In this document: positions 35,004 to 43,513 of the stretch, piece by piece | How positions within the stretch are numbered: the stretch's first letter is position 1 | Layout of the letters: every line of letters begins with the position of its first letter | From: JADGRA01 sp052143535 | Lineage (GTDB): Bacteria; Myxococcota; Myxococcia; Myxococcales; Myxococcaceae | Length of the DNA stretch: 64,000 nucleotides | Direction of reading: 5' to 3' | Assembly: GCA_052143535.1 (NCBI GenBank) | Contig: JBKQSS010000091.1 | Coordinates: 124,001-188,000 of the forward strand | The notes under the pieces: model-generated | Databases searched by the model: none | Told to the model about the DNA's origin: nothing | Seen by the model: the letters and a program-made list of their open reading frames with translations, nothing else | Position numbers and translations under genes: made by a program

Positions 35004-35939
35004 CTAGGACTCCCGGCCGCCCGAACCGCCGCCTGTCTTCAGCACATTCATCGCCAGCGCAATCATCGAGCCGACGTCCGCCGCATTGGCCGGCAGCACC
35101 AGGGTGTTGCTGGCCTTGGCCAGCTCGCCGAACTTGTTGACGTACTGCTCGGCGACGCGAAGCCGGACCGCCTCGAAGCCCCCGGGGACGGTGATGGCGT
35201 CGCCCACCTTTCGGATTCCCTCGGCGGTCGCTTCGGCGATGCTGAGGATGGCGGTTGCCGCGCCTTCGGCCTCGTTGATGGATTGCTGCTTCTTCGCCTC
35301 CGAGGCTTTGATGGTCTGCTGCTTCTCCCCCTCGGCATTGTTGATGGCCGCGTCCCGAGCGCCCTCCGAGGTGAGGATGACGGCGCGCTTTTCTCGCTCG
35401 GCGCGCATCTGCTTTTCCATCGCGGCCAGAACGTCGCGGGGCGGGGTAATATTCTTAATCTCATAGCGCAGCACCTTCACGCCCCACGGCTCCGAGGCTT
35501 TGTCCAGCTCGCTCACCACCATCATGTTGATGTGGGTGCGCTCCTCGAAGGTGCGGTCCAGCTCGATTTTCCCCACCTCGCTGCGGAGGTTGGTCTGGGC
35601 AAGCTGGCTGATGGCGAACAGGTACTGGGCCACCCCATAGGAGGCCCGCTCGGCATCCATCACTTTCAGGTACAGGACGCCGTCCACGGCCACCTGGACG
35701 TTGTCTCGGGTGATGCAGATTTGTTCCGGGATGTCGACCGCGGTCTCCTTCAAGGAGTGCCGGTAACGGATGGCGTCCATGAAGGGCGCCAGCAGGTGGA
35801 AACCGGCGCTGAGGGTGCTGTGGTACTTGCCCAGCCGCTCGACCACGAAGGCCTGCTGCTGCGGTACCACCACCGCCGTCTTGGCCAGGAAGAGAAACAC
35901 CACCACCGCCAGCGCAGCCCCCACGAGCAGTCCAGTCAT
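35004..35939 (-). CDS. SPFH/Band 7 (stomatin-like) membrane protein
   Basis: A 311-aa protein, ATG 35939. An N-terminal TM (LVGAALAVVVFLFLAKTAVV) precedes the SPFH domain (VVPQQQAFVVERLGKYHSTL, GFHLLAPFMDAIRYRHSLKE, LRSEVGKIELDRTFEERTHI). A coiled-coil tail follows (EKRAVILTSEGARDAAINNA). Such proteins form oligomeric scaffolds that organise membrane microdomains. It overlaps the NfeD-like gene by 4 bp (ATGA), the standard NfeD-stomatin pair. The upstream long reading to 36239 is antisense. Confidence 0.92.
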   Translation of the reverse strand: MTGLLVGAALAVVVFLFLAKTAVVVPQQQAFVVERLGKYHSTLSAGFHLLAPFMDAIRYRHSLKETAVDIPEQICITRDNVQVAVDGVLYLKVMDAERASYGVAQYLFAISQLAQTNLRSEVGKIELDRTFEERTHINMMVVSELDKASEPWGVKVLRYEIKNITPPRDVLAAMEKQMRAEREKRAVILTSEGARDAAINNAEGEKQQTIKASEAKKQQSINEAEGAATAILSIAEATAEGIRKVGDAITVPGGFEAVRLRVAEQYVNKFGELAKASNTLVLPANAADVGSMIALAMNVLKTGGGSGGRES

Positions 35940-36391
35940 CGTCCCCACTCCTGTAAGGTTTCTGGACGAAGCCAGAGGGTGAAACCTTCCACTCGCTCGA
36001 CGCGGCACCGCGCGCCCTTGGCCAACGTCTTTGGCTCCACGCTGCGCACCGTCCAGCCACTGCCCCGCAGCTCGGCGCGCCCCACTGCTCCGGGCGGCAA
36101 GTCCTCGAGCAGCGTCGCCAGCTCCCCGACCAAGGAGTCGATGGGCGGCAGATTCCGCGGGGGCGGCTTCACCCGCGCCAAAAGTGGCCGCCGGAGAAGC
36201 AGCACCAGTCCGACCGAGGTGCCCGAGAAGAGCAGCCACTGAAGCCAGGGAGGCCCGGCGAGCTCAAGGCCAGCGAGGGCTCCCACCACCAGCGCAGCCA
36301 GCCCGAAGAAAACCGCAAAGAAGCCGCCCGGCGTCAGCACCTCGAAGCTCAGCAGCCCCAGCCCGAGAAGGACCCACAGCCACCAGACCAT
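35936..36391 (-). CDS. NfeD family membrane protein
   Basis: A 151-aa short NfeD protein. Several TM helices (MVWWLWVLLGLGLLSFEVLT, FFAVFFGLAALVVGALAGLE, WLQWLLFSGTSVGLVLLLRR) precede a cytoplasmic OB-fold tail (VGRAELRGSGWTVRS, LAKGARCRVERVEGFTLWLR). NfeD partners with stomatin-like proteins in membrane quality control. ATG 36391 was chosen because GAGGAG lies 10 nt upstream; a perfect GCGCT-A-AGCGC inverted repeat sits between that SD and the ATG. Followed immediately by the stomatin-like gene. Confidence 0.9.
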   Translation of the reverse strand: MVWWLWVLLGLGLLSFEVLTPGGFFAVFFGLAALVVGALAGLELAGPPWLQWLLFSGTSVGLVLLLRRPLLARVKPPPRNLPPIDSLVGELATLLEDLPPGAVGRAELRGSGWTVRSVEPKTLAKGARCRVERVEGFTLWLRPETLQEWGR

Positions 36392-36491
36392 GCGCTTAGC
36401 GCTCCTCGAATCCAACGGGCGGTTGCCGCGACTCCCTCAAGCCTAACGCCCGCGTGGACGTCGCCGCCACCGGCCCCCCCGCTTGCCTGCT

Positions 36492-37919
36492 TCAGCCCAC
36501 GAGCGAGGTGTACAGCTGCTCGTACCGGCCCGCCGAGACACGCCAGGAAAAGTCCTTCGCCATGCCCCGCCGCCGAAGCCCCTCCAGCACCTCCGGGCTG
36601 CGCCACACCTCGAGCGCGCGCCCCATCGCCCAGGCCAAGGCATCGGGCTGAATGTGGTGGAACTTCAGGCCATCCCCCCCCGGCAGCGCCGCGTCGGTGA
36701 CGGTGTCATCCAGACCCCCGGTGGCGCGAACCAGCGGGATGGTGCCGTAGCGCAGCGAATACATCTGGTTGAGTCCACAGGGCTCGTAGCGCGAGGGCAT
36801 GAGGAAGAAGTCCGCTCCGGCCTCCACCAGGTGCGAGAGGCGGTTGTCGAAGCCAATGTGTACCCCCACCCGCCCCGGAAACCGTGCGGCCAGGGCCAAG
36901 AGGCCTCGTTCCAGCTGCTCGTCCCCGTTGCCGAGCAGCACCACCTCGGCCTCCGCCCGGGACAACAGCCACGGGACGGTGGCCAGGATGAGGTCAATCC
37001 CCTTCTGCGCCGTGAGCCGGCTCACCAGGCCAAAGAGTGGGCGGGACGAAAGCCGGTCCGGCTCGGGAAGCGCGAAGCGGCGCCGGAGCTGCGCCTTGCA
37101 CACCGCCTTTCCGGAGAAGTCGAAGGCGTCGTAGCGGGCCGGAAGCAACCTGTCCTGGGCCGGGTCCCATTCCTCGTCGTCGATGCCGTTGAGAATGCCG
37201 GTGAGCCGGTCGGCCCGGGAGCGCAGCACCCCCTCCAGCATGCAGCCGTACTCCTGCGTCTGGATTTCTTGTGCGTAGCGCGGGCTGACGGTCGTCACTG
37301 CGTCGGCGGTGGTGATGCCGGCCTTCATGAAGTTGACGGTGTCGTAGAATTCGAGGCCGTCCGCGTTGAAGAGCGCCCAAGGGAGCCCGAGGTCTTCCAT
37401 CACCGACTTCGGAAAGTTGCCCTGGTAAGCGAGGTTGTGAATGGTGAAAACGATGGCCGCACTGCCAAGCGCGGTGGCGGCAAAGCGGCCCTGCAGGGCC
37501 ACCGCGGCCAGCCCGCATTGCCAGTCGTTGAGGTGGATGATGTCGGGGGCGAAGCCCATCCCCTGGGCCGCTTGCAGCGCAGCCACCGAGAAGAAGCCGA
37601 AACGGCGGTGCTCGTCCCAGTCGGTCCCGTAGAGGGCAGGCCGCCGGTAGTAGCCCGGGTGGTCGATGAACCAGACCTCGTGACGCGTCCCGGCGCGGGC
37701 CACCGCCAGGCCCGCCCGCTCGACGCCGAAGGGAAAGCGGAGCCGGAGCATGACGTCGGTCGGCATGAGCTCGCCGCGAACCGTCCCGTACAAGGGCGTC
37801 ACGACGCGCACCTCGTGCCCGGCCCGGGCCAAAGCGGCGGGAAGCGCCTTGGCCACGTCGCCCAGCCCTCCGGTCTTGCTGAAGGGCGCCACCTCAGAGG
37901 AGAGAAAGAGGATGCGCAC
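36492..37919 (-). CDS. glgA: Glycogen synthase (ADP-glucose)
   Basis: A 475-aa GT-B enzyme that transfers glucose from ADP-glucose to the growing 1,4-glucan in the cytoplasm. N-terminal substrate motif KTGGLGDVAKALPAALARAG, then IVFTIHNLAYQGNFP, GILNGIDDEEWDPAQD, SRLTAQKGIDLILATVPWL, PSRYEPCGLNQMYSLRYGTI and ATGGLDDTVTDA are all GlgA signatures. Length as usual. Transcribed from 37919 away from the divergent TRIC gene. No other glycogen gene is present. Confidence 0.97.
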   Translation of the reverse strand: MRILFLSSEVAPFSKTGGLGDVAKALPAALARAGHEVRVVTPLYGTVRGELMPTDVMLRLRFPFGVERAGLAVARAGTRHEVWFIDHPGYYRRPALYGTDWDEHRRFGFFSVAALQAAQGMGFAPDIIHLNDWQCGLAAVALQGRFAATALGSAAIVFTIHNLAYQGNFPKSVMEDLGLPWALFNADGLEFYDTVNFMKAGITTADAVTTVSPRYAQEIQTQEYGCMLEGVLRSRADRLTGILNGIDDEEWDPAQDRLLPARYDAFDFSGKAVCKAQLRRRFALPEPDRLSSRPLFGLVSRLTAQKGIDLILATVPWLLSRAEAEVVLLGNGDEQLERGLLALAARFPGRVGVHIGFDNRLSHLVEAGADFFLMPSRYEPCGLNQMYSLRYGTIPLVRATGGLDDTVTDAALPGGDGLKFHHIQPDALAWAMGRALEVWRSPEVLEGLRRRGMAKDFSWRVSAGRYEQLYTSLVG

Positions 37920-37985
37920 GGACGAGACGCCACCTCGCCCCAGCCCAGGCCCGGCGTCAACCCTCTTCGTCTAAGGTGCCGAAGC

Positions 37986-38615
37986 GTGCAATTGAGCGCC
38001 TCCATCACCGAAGTCATCGACCTGTCCGCGGTGCTCGCCTCCGGGCTGAGCGGCGCGCTCTTGGCCAGCCAGAAGCGCTTCGACCTCGGGGGGCTGGCCT
38101 TTCTCACCCTGGTGGCCGGGCTGGGCGGCGGCCTGTTGCGCGACGTGCTGCTCCAGCGCGGGCTCCCAGTGGCGCTGGCCAACCCCACCTACCTGCTGGT
38201 CATCATCGCTGCCGCTGCCATCGGGTATTTTTTCGAGAAGCACGTCCGGCGCGTGCTTCCCGCTCTTTTGGTGGTGGACGCTGCAGGTCTCGGCCTGTAC
38301 GCCGTCATCGGTTGCATCCGCGCCTCGCAGGCCGGCCTCCGGCCGCTTCCCACGGTGCTGGTGGGCGTCCTCACCGCCGTCGGCGGCGGCATCCTCCGGG
38401 ACGTCCTGGCCGGCGAGGCGCCCGTCATCTTCCAGCGCGAGGTTTACGCCACCGCAGCCCTTCTCGGCAGTGCCGGCTACGTGGTGCTCAGCCGGTTGGG
38501 CGTCGGGCAGGAGGTGGCCGGCGCGGCGGGCTTCGCCTCGGCCACTGGGTTGCGCCTCGTCTCGGTGTGGCGAGGCTGGAACATCCCGCGCCTCGGGGGC
38601 CCGCCTGAAGCCTGA
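37986..38615 (+). CDS. TRIC (YadS-like) cation channel family protein
   Basis: A 209-aa membrane protein with two related halves. GLGGGLLRDVLLQRGLPVAL and GGGILRDVLAGEAPVIFQR are the duplicated Gly-rich repeat seen in the UPF0126/TRIC family of trimeric K-selective channels. About seven TM helices (TEVIDLSAVLASGLSGALLA and others). GTG start at 37986, or TTG at 37992. It is divergent from glgA, with pdxH 27 bp downstream. The long upstream reading is a shadow of glgA. Confidence 0.9.
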   Translation: MQLSASITEVIDLSAVLASGLSGALLASQKRFDLGGLAFLTLVAGLGGGLLRDVLLQRGLPVALANPTYLLVIIAAAAIGYFFEKHVRRVLPALLVVDAAGLGLYAVIGCIRASQAGLRPLPTVLVGVLTAVGGGILRDVLAGEAPVIFQREVYATAALLGSAGYVVLSRLGVGQEVAGAAGFASATGLRLVSVWRGWNIPRLGGPPEA

Positions 38616-38642
38616 GGACGTTATGGTTTGGCTACACCTGTT

Positions 38643-39224
38643 ATGACCGACCCGTTCGCCCGTTTTGCCAGCTGGTATGCGGAGGCGCAGAAGGCCATTG
38701 CCGAGGACCCCAACGCGATGGTGCTCTCCACGGTGGGGGCGGACGGCCGTCCCAGCGCGCGCGTGGTGTTGATGAAGGGCTTCGACACGGAGGGCTTCGT
38801 CTTCTACACCAACCTCGAGTCGCGCAAGGGCCGCGAGCTCGACGCGCACCCGGCGGCGGCGCTCAACTTCTACTTTCCTCCGCTCCATCGCCAAGTGCGG
38901 GTGGAGGGCCTCGCCCACCGCGTCTCGTCCCAGGAAGCCGACCGCTATTTCGCCACGCGCCCGCGGGGCAGCCAGGTGAGTGCCTGGGCCTCCGCACAGA
39001 GTGCCCCTCTGGAAAGCCGGGCGAGGCTGGAGGCCCGGGTGGCCGAAGTGGAGGCGCGGTACCGCGGACAACCCGTTCCCCGACCGCCGCACTGGTCGGG
39101 CTTTCGTCTCGTTCCGGACCTCATCGAGTTCTGGGAGGGCCGCGAGAACCGCCTGCACGAGCGAGAAGTGTTTCGTCGGGAGCGGCCCGGCGCCCCTTGG
39201 ACGCACCAGCACCTCTACCCCTGA
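38643..39224 (+). CDS. pdxH: Pyridoxamine 5'-phosphate oxidase
   Basis: A 193-aa FMN enzyme forming pyridoxal 5'-phosphate, the last step of vitamin B6 salvage. Motifs: RPSARVVLMKGFDTEGFVFY, TNLESRKGRELDAHP, VRVEGLAHRVSSQEADRYF, SQVSAWASAQSAPL, HWSGFRLVPDLIEFWEG, and the C-terminal signature RPGAPWTHQHLYP. ATG 38643 is preferred over the TTG at 38628. PLP is the cofactor of the aminotransferases encoded later in the window. Confidence 0.97.
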   Translation: MTDPFARFASWYAEAQKAIAEDPNAMVLSTVGADGRPSARVVLMKGFDTEGFVFYTNLESRKGRELDAHPAAALNFYFPPLHRQVRVEGLAHRVSSQEADRYFATRPRGSQVSAWASAQSAPLESRARLEARVAEVEARYRGQPVPRPPHWSGFRLVPDLIEFWEGRENRLHEREVFRRERPGAPWTHQHLYP

Positions 39225-39239
39225 GGCGTTGGGGAGGCC

Positions 39240-40580
39240 ATGGCACAGCCGCAACCGACGGTGGTGGTGGGCGGGGGCATTTCCGGCCTGGCCCTCGCTC
39301 TGTTTCTGCACCGAGCCGACGTCCCGGTGACGCTGCTCGAGGCGGCCAGCACCCCTGGCGGGACGGCTCGCACGCTGGAGCGCGACGGGTTTTTGCTGGA
39401 GACCGGCCCCAACAGCTTCCTGGACCGCGACGGCGCGGTGGGGGCTCTGGCCAGCTCGCTCGGGGTGCCACTCCGACCGGCCTCGGCGCACGCCAGCCGA
39501 CGCTCGCTCGTCCTGGGCGGGCGGCTGCGCGAGCTGCCAGCCACGCCGGCGGCGATGTTTGCCTCGGACGTGCTGCCGTGGCGCGCCAAGCTTCGGCTTC
39601 TTCTCGAGCCCTTCACCCGGCGCGGGCCAGTGGGCGTCGATGAGTCGCTCGGCTCCTTCGCCCGCCGCCACCTCGGCCGCACTCTCACCAGGACGCTGGT
39701 CGACGCGCTGCAGACGGGCATCTGGGCGGGAGACATCGAGCGGCTGAGCGCCGCCTCCGCCTTTCCCCGGCTGGTGGCGCTCGAGCGCGCCTCCCGCAGC
39801 CTGGTGCTGGGCGCCGTCCGCAGCCGGCGTGGCGTGGGCGCGGGAATGGGCCCGGTGCAGCTATCCTCCGTCGAGGGAGGCCTCGGCGCTCTGTCCCGAG
39901 CGGCCGCCTTAGCCCTCGGGAGCCGGGTGCGCCTCGACTCTCCGGCCCTCGCTCTGGAGCGCCGGGCCGACGGCTGGTCCATCGTCACCCCCAAAGGCCC
40001 GGTGGAGGCGCCCCAGGTGGTGCTGGCCCTGCCGCCCACCGAGACGGCAGGGCTGGTTCGCCCCTTTGACCGCGCCTTGGCCGAGGCACTGGCCTGCTTC
40101 CCGAGCGTCCCGGTGGCAGTGGTGCACCTCGGCTTTCATCCTCGGCTCGAGCCCGAGCCCCAGGGTTTCGGCTTCCTCGTGCCGCCGTGCGAGCGGCGGG
40201 ACATTCTCGGGGCTCTGTACGTCTCCTCGGCCTTCCCTTTCCGCGCCCCAGGCGGAGGCAGCTTGTTCACCGTCCTCGTCGGCGGGGCGCACCGGCCCGA
40301 GCTTCTGGCCTCCGACGACGACGGCCTGGTGAAAACCGCCTGGCGCGAGCTGGCCGCGCTGTTGGGCCTGCAACGCGAGCCCACCCTGGTGCAGGTTTTC
40401 CGATGGCCAAGGGCCATCCCCCAGTACAACGTCGGCCATGCCGAGAGGGTGCAGAGTGTCCTCACCCAGGCCGGCCGCTGGCCCGGCCTCTCACTGGCCG
40501 GCAACGCCTACCGAGGGGCGGGCCTGGCCGACTGCGTCCGGGCCGCCTCGGAGCTGGGCCAGGGGTTTCTCACCGCCTGA
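39240..40580 (+). CDS. hemG: Protoporphyrinogen oxidase (oxygen-dependent, HemY type)
   Basis: A 446-aa FAD protein. The dinucleotide motif is VVVGGGISGLALALFLHRAD. ETGPNSFLDRD and the C-terminal SLAGNAYRGAGLADCVRAAS are typical of the oxygen-dependent enzyme, which converts protoporphyrinogen IX to protoporphyrin IX in haem synthesis. This is the FAD type, not the FMN HemG of E. coli, despite the shared symbol. ATG 39240 with GGGAGG upstream, 15 bp after pdxH. Confidence 0.9.
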   Translation: MAQPQPTVVVGGGISGLALALFLHRADVPVTLLEAASTPGGTARTLERDGFLLETGPNSFLDRDGAVGALASSLGVPLRPASAHASRRSLVLGGRLRELPATPAAMFASDVLPWRAKLRLLLEPFTRRGPVGVDESLGSFARRHLGRTLTRTLVDALQTGIWAGDIERLSAASAFPRLVALERASRSLVLGAVRSRRGVGAGMGPVQLSSVEGGLGALSRAAALALGSRVRLDSPALALERRADGWSIVTPKGPVEAPQVVLALPPTETAGLVRPFDRALAEALACFPSVPVAVVHLGFHPRLEPEPQGFGFLVPPCERRDILGALYVSSAFPFRAPGGGSLFTVLVGGAHRPELLASDDDGLVKTAWRELAALLGLQREPTLVQVFRWPRAIPQYNVGHAERVQSVLTQAGRWPGLSLAGNAYRGAGLADCVRAASELGQGFLTA

Positions 40581-40670
40581 CCCAGCCCGCCGGGGGAAGT
40601 CAAGGCCGCACGCGGCACGGGCCTGTACCGCAGCCTCCCCCGGGCTTGCGTCCAACGGGCCGACTGAGGC

Positions 40671-41054
40671 ATGGCGGAGCTAGCCATGGAGCCAGTGTCG
40701 GCGCACAGCAGCTGGAAAGAGGCGGGCCGCGAGCTCGTCGCCGAGGCGCTCGACCCGACCAACTGGGTGGGCGTGGCCCCCGGTGAGGCCCTCTCGGCGC
40801 GGCCCGTCAATCTCCAGCGGCGCGTCGGGCACACCCGGGTGGTGGCCTCGGTGGACGTCAGCGAGCGGCTCGGCCTTCTTTTGCACGTGGCCTTCCGTGG
40901 TCCGGCACTGGACCCAATGGGCGCGGCGGCCTTGCTGGCCGCTTTTCTAGACGGCTCCCGGCCGCTTCTGCTGTCCGCCCGGTGGCAGGTGGAAGTGGAC
41001 GCCCGCGGCTGGGTGCACTTCGTCAGGCCGTACTTGCCGCTGCTGCGGGCGTGA
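40671..41054 (+). CDS. Hypothetical protein
   Basis: A 127-aa predicted cytosolic protein with no signal or TM. It carries TNWVGVAPGEALSARPVNL, then RVVASVDVSERLGLLLHVAF and LLLSARWQVEVDARGWVHFV, a compact alpha/beta pattern. ATG 40671 or, with GGAG upstream, ATG 40686. The 3' end overlaps the convergent metallophosphoesterase gene by 32 bp, which makes one of the two ends uncertain. No family recognised. Confidence 0.55.
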   Translation: MAELAMEPVSAHSSWKEAGRELVAEALDPTNWVGVAPGEALSARPVNLQRRVGHTRVVASVDVSERLGLLLHVAFRGPALDPMGAAALLAAFLDGSRPLLLSARWQVEVDARGWVHFVRPYLPLLRA

Positions 41055-41907
41055 GGAGGCCGGGCCGGAGCGCGCGGGCGCTCGTCACTTGCCCCCCGGC
41101 GGTCTCAATCACCCAGTAGCCCTCGTCCCCAGCCTCGGTGGAGGAGCCGGCGCCGAAAATGTGCGGGCGCACCGCCGTCGCCGGATGGTGGAACCGGTGG
41201 TGGATGTGGCCGTGCAGGACGGCGAAACGGGGGCCGGGCAAGAGGGCCAGCAGCTTCTCAGCATCCACCAGTCCGTGGGTGAGCCGGTCCGGCTGGCCGT
41301 TGGCCTTCTGGGGCGCGTGGTGGACTGCCACCAGCACCGCCCGGCCAGCCAACCGCGGGTGTGCCACAAGCCGTTGCAGCGCTCCCAGTTGGGGCCCGCC
41401 AATGACGCCGAAGGAGAGGCCCGGGAAACGGGGGACGCGTGCCGAGCAGAGGCCGACCACCGCGTCCGTCTCGCCGAGCAGCCGCACCACCGGAAACCCG
41501 TCCTCCACGGCCAGCTCCGGAATGTCCGAGGACAAAAGCTGAGAGAAGCTGCGCTCGAAGCGCCGGCTGCAGAGTGCGCCCGGGGTATAGCGGTCGTGGT
41601 TCCCGGGAATGACGCTGGCCCGGCCCGGCGCTTCCACCCACGGGGCGAGGGCGGCACGGGCGCGGGTGAATTCCTCGGGCATGGCGTAGGCGGTCACGTC
41701 CCCCGAGAGGACGAGGTGGTCCACGGCCAGGCTTTCCGCGTCCCGCGCAATCTGCCGCAGCGTCTCCTCGGCATGGGCGAAGCGCCGGGCCCGCCCGCCG
41801 AGCTGCAACTCGGCCATCGCAATCCACCGCCGCCATCCAAGGCGCAGCCACGCTTTCGCCGCGTAGTCGTCGGTGACGTGGACGTCGGAGCAGTGGAGAT
41901 ACCGCAT
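41023..41907 (-). CDS. Metallophosphoesterase
   Basis: A 294-aa calcineurin-like phosphoesterase. Metal motifs in order: Asp8 and His10 in MRYLHCSDVH, LVLSGDVTAYA, VIPGNHDRYTPG, VAVHHAPQKANG and LHGHIHHRFHH. These are the five conserved metal-binding and catalytic blocks. There is no signal peptide, so it is cytosolic; possible substrates include nucleotides or phosphoproteins. It overlaps the 3' end of the hypothetical gene by 32 bp and is divergent from gluQRS. Confidence 0.93.
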   Translation of the reverse strand: MRYLHCSDVHVTDDYAAKAWLRLGWRRWIAMAELQLGGRARRFAHAEETLRQIARDAESLAVDHLVLSGDVTAYAMPEEFTRARAALAPWVEAPGRASVIPGNHDRYTPGALCSRRFERSFSQLLSSDIPELAVEDGFPVVRLLGETDAVVGLCSARVPRFPGLSFGVIGGPQLGALQRLVAHPRLAGRAVLVAVHHAPQKANGQPDRLTHGLVDAEKLLALLPGPRFAVLHGHIHHRFHHPATAVRPHIFGAGSSTEAGDEGYWVIETAGGQVTSARALRPGLLTPAAAASTA

Positions 41908-41971
41908 GGGCTTCCTTTAGCCTTCCTGCGCGCCGCTGAGCAGTACTCTGATGCCTTGATTAGCTTCCACC

Positions 41972-42925
41972 ATGCCTTCCCCCCACCGCGGCCGCTTCGC
42001 CCCGAGCCCCACCGGGCCTCTGCACCTGGGCAACGCCTGGGCCGCGCTGTTGGGCTGGCTGTGGGCGCACAGCGAGGGCGGCGAGTTTGTCCTGCGCATC
42101 GAGGACCTCGACGCAAGCCGCTGCCGGCCCGAGTTTCTGGACGCCCTGCAGCGCGACTTGGAGTGGTTGGGCCTCACCTTCGACGGCCCTGTCGTCTTCC
42201 AAAGCCAGCGGGCCGAGCACTACGCGGCAGCGCTCGGACGGCTCGCCGCCGAGGGCCGCGTCTACGCCTGCTTCTGCACGCGCGCCGAGGTGATGCGGGC
42301 GGCCAGCGCGCCCCACGGCGCGGCCGACGACGGGCCCGTCTACCCGCGCACCTGCGCCCGGCTCGACCGGGCGGAGGTGCTGGCGCGCAGCCGCACCCGC
42401 ACCGCGGCCCTGCGTTTCCGCGCTGCCCCGGGCCGGGTGCAGTTTGTCGACGCGGTGGCTGGCCCAAGCCAGCAGGACGTCGAGGCCACGGCTGGCGACT
42501 TCGTCGTGCGCCGCAACGACGGGGTGGCCAGCTACCAGCTGGCCGTCGTCGTCGATGACGCCGACGCCGGCGTCACCCATGTGCTGCGGGGGGATGACTT
42601 GCTCGGCTCGACGCCCCGGCAGATTCAGCTGGCCCAAGCGCTCGGCCTGCCTGTCCCCCGCTACGCCCACGTGCCGTTGCTGGTGGGCCCGGACGGCAAG
42701 CGCCTCGCCAAGCGGGCCGGGCCCCCGACGTTGAGCGAGCTCCGCGAGGCGCGCCTGCCGAAAGAGCGCCTCCTCGGCCTCCTCGCCGGCTGGGCGGGGC
42801 TCTCGGAGGGGCACCCCGTGTCTGCCGAGGCGCTGGTGGAGCGCTTCTCCCTGGCCCGGCTCGGCCCCTCCCCACGCGCTGTGGATGCAGGCGGCGTCCG
42901 CGCCGCGCTGGAGCGGCTGTTGTAA
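41972..42925 (+). CDS. gluQRS: Glutamyl-Q tRNA(Asp) synthetase
   Basis: A 317-aa truncated GluRS-like enzyme that glutamylates queuosine at position 34 of tRNA-Asp. Motifs: RFAPSPTGPLHLGN (HIGH region), RIEDLDASRCRPEFLDALQR, zinc site YACFCTRAEV with YPRTCARL, HVLRGDDLLGSTPRQIQLAQ, and the KMSKS-like GKRLAKRAG. It lacks the anticodon-binding domain of full GluRS, as expected. Upstream spacer to the divergent metallophosphoesterase is 64 bp. Confidence 0.93.
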   Translation: MPSPHRGRFAPSPTGPLHLGNAWAALLGWLWAHSEGGEFVLRIEDLDASRCRPEFLDALQRDLEWLGLTFDGPVVFQSQRAEHYAAALGRLAAEGRVYACFCTRAEVMRAASAPHGAADDGPVYPRTCARLDRAEVLARSRTRTAALRFRAAPGRVQFVDAVAGPSQQDVEATAGDFVVRRNDGVASYQLAVVVDDADAGVTHVLRGDDLLGSTPRQIQLAQALGLPVPRYAHVPLLVGPDGKRLAKRAGPPTLSELREARLPKERLLGLLAGWAGLSEGHPVSAEALVERFSLARLGPSPRAVDAGGVRAALERLL

Positions 42926-42939
42926 ACGGCCGCCGCGGG

Positions 42940-42958
42940 CCTCCCCCAAAAAAGGAGG
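42940..42958. terminator. Possible bidirectional terminator between gluQRS and regA-like gene
   Basis: CCTCC (42940-42944) and GGAGG (42954-42958) flank CCCAAAAAA. It sits between two convergent genes. The stem is short and the A/T run lies in the loop, so the call is weak. Confidence 0.3.
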
Positions 42959-42970
42959 AGTGGCCTCGTC

Positions 42971-43513
42971 TCAGCGGGCGGGGGGGTATTTGTGCAGCTT
43001 GCGCTGCAAGGACTTGCGGTGCAGCCCGAGGCGCCGCGCCGCCTCGGAGACGTTATTGTCGCAGTCCGCGAGGACGCGTTGAATGTGCTCCCACTCCGCC
43101 CTGGCCAGCGTTGGCGTCGCCGCCGTTTCCGGAAGCGGGCCCGGCGCACCTCCGGCGCGGCTGAAGGCTGCCAAAAGCTCGTCCGCGTCCACCGGCTTGG
43201 CCACGTAGTCCAGTGCCCCGCGTCGCACCGCTTCGAGCGCGGTGGCGATGCTGCCGTAGCCGGTGAGGACGAGCACCGCGGTGCTCGGGTCGAGCGCCTT
43301 GAGCTCGGCCACCAGGTGCAGGCCTCCCCGGCCCGGCATCTTCAAATCCACCACGGCGTACTCCGGCGACTCGGCCTCTGCCAGCGCTAGGGCCTCGTCG
43401 GCGCTGCCTGCGGTGCGGACCTCGTGGCCGCGGTCTCGTAGGGCCCGGGCCAGGCGGCCACGAAACACCTGGTCGTCGTCGACCAGAAGGATGGAAAAGG
43501 AGGGGGCACTCAC
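42971..43513 (-). CDS. RegA/ActR-type response regulator
   Basis: A 180-aa response regulator. GTG 43513 overlaps the sensor stop by 4 bp. Receiver: acidic DDD at 12-14, phospho-acceptor Asp56 in VVDLKMP, Thr84, and Lys106 in YVAKPVD. A short Fis-type helix-turn-helix lies at 135-176 (HIQRVLADCDNNVSEAARRL, GLHRKSLQRKLHKYPP), as in RegA/PrrA/ActR. No AAA+ domain is present. It likely activates genes in response to redox state. The upstream extension to 45262 is a shadow. Confidence 0.93.
   Translation of the reverse strand: MSAPSFSILLVDDDQVFRGRLARALRDRGHEVRTAGSADEALALAEAESPEYAVVDLKMPGRGGLHLVAELKALDPSTAVLVLTGYGSIATALEAVRRGALDYVAKPVDADELLAAFSRAGGAPGPLPETAATPTLARAEWEHIQRVLADCDNNVSEAARRLGLHRKSLQRKLHKYPPAR

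Noticed and set aside
36483..37985. Long plus-strand frame in front of the TRIC gene
   Set aside because: It lies antisense through glgA; the real TRIC start is near 37986 where the TM pattern begins.
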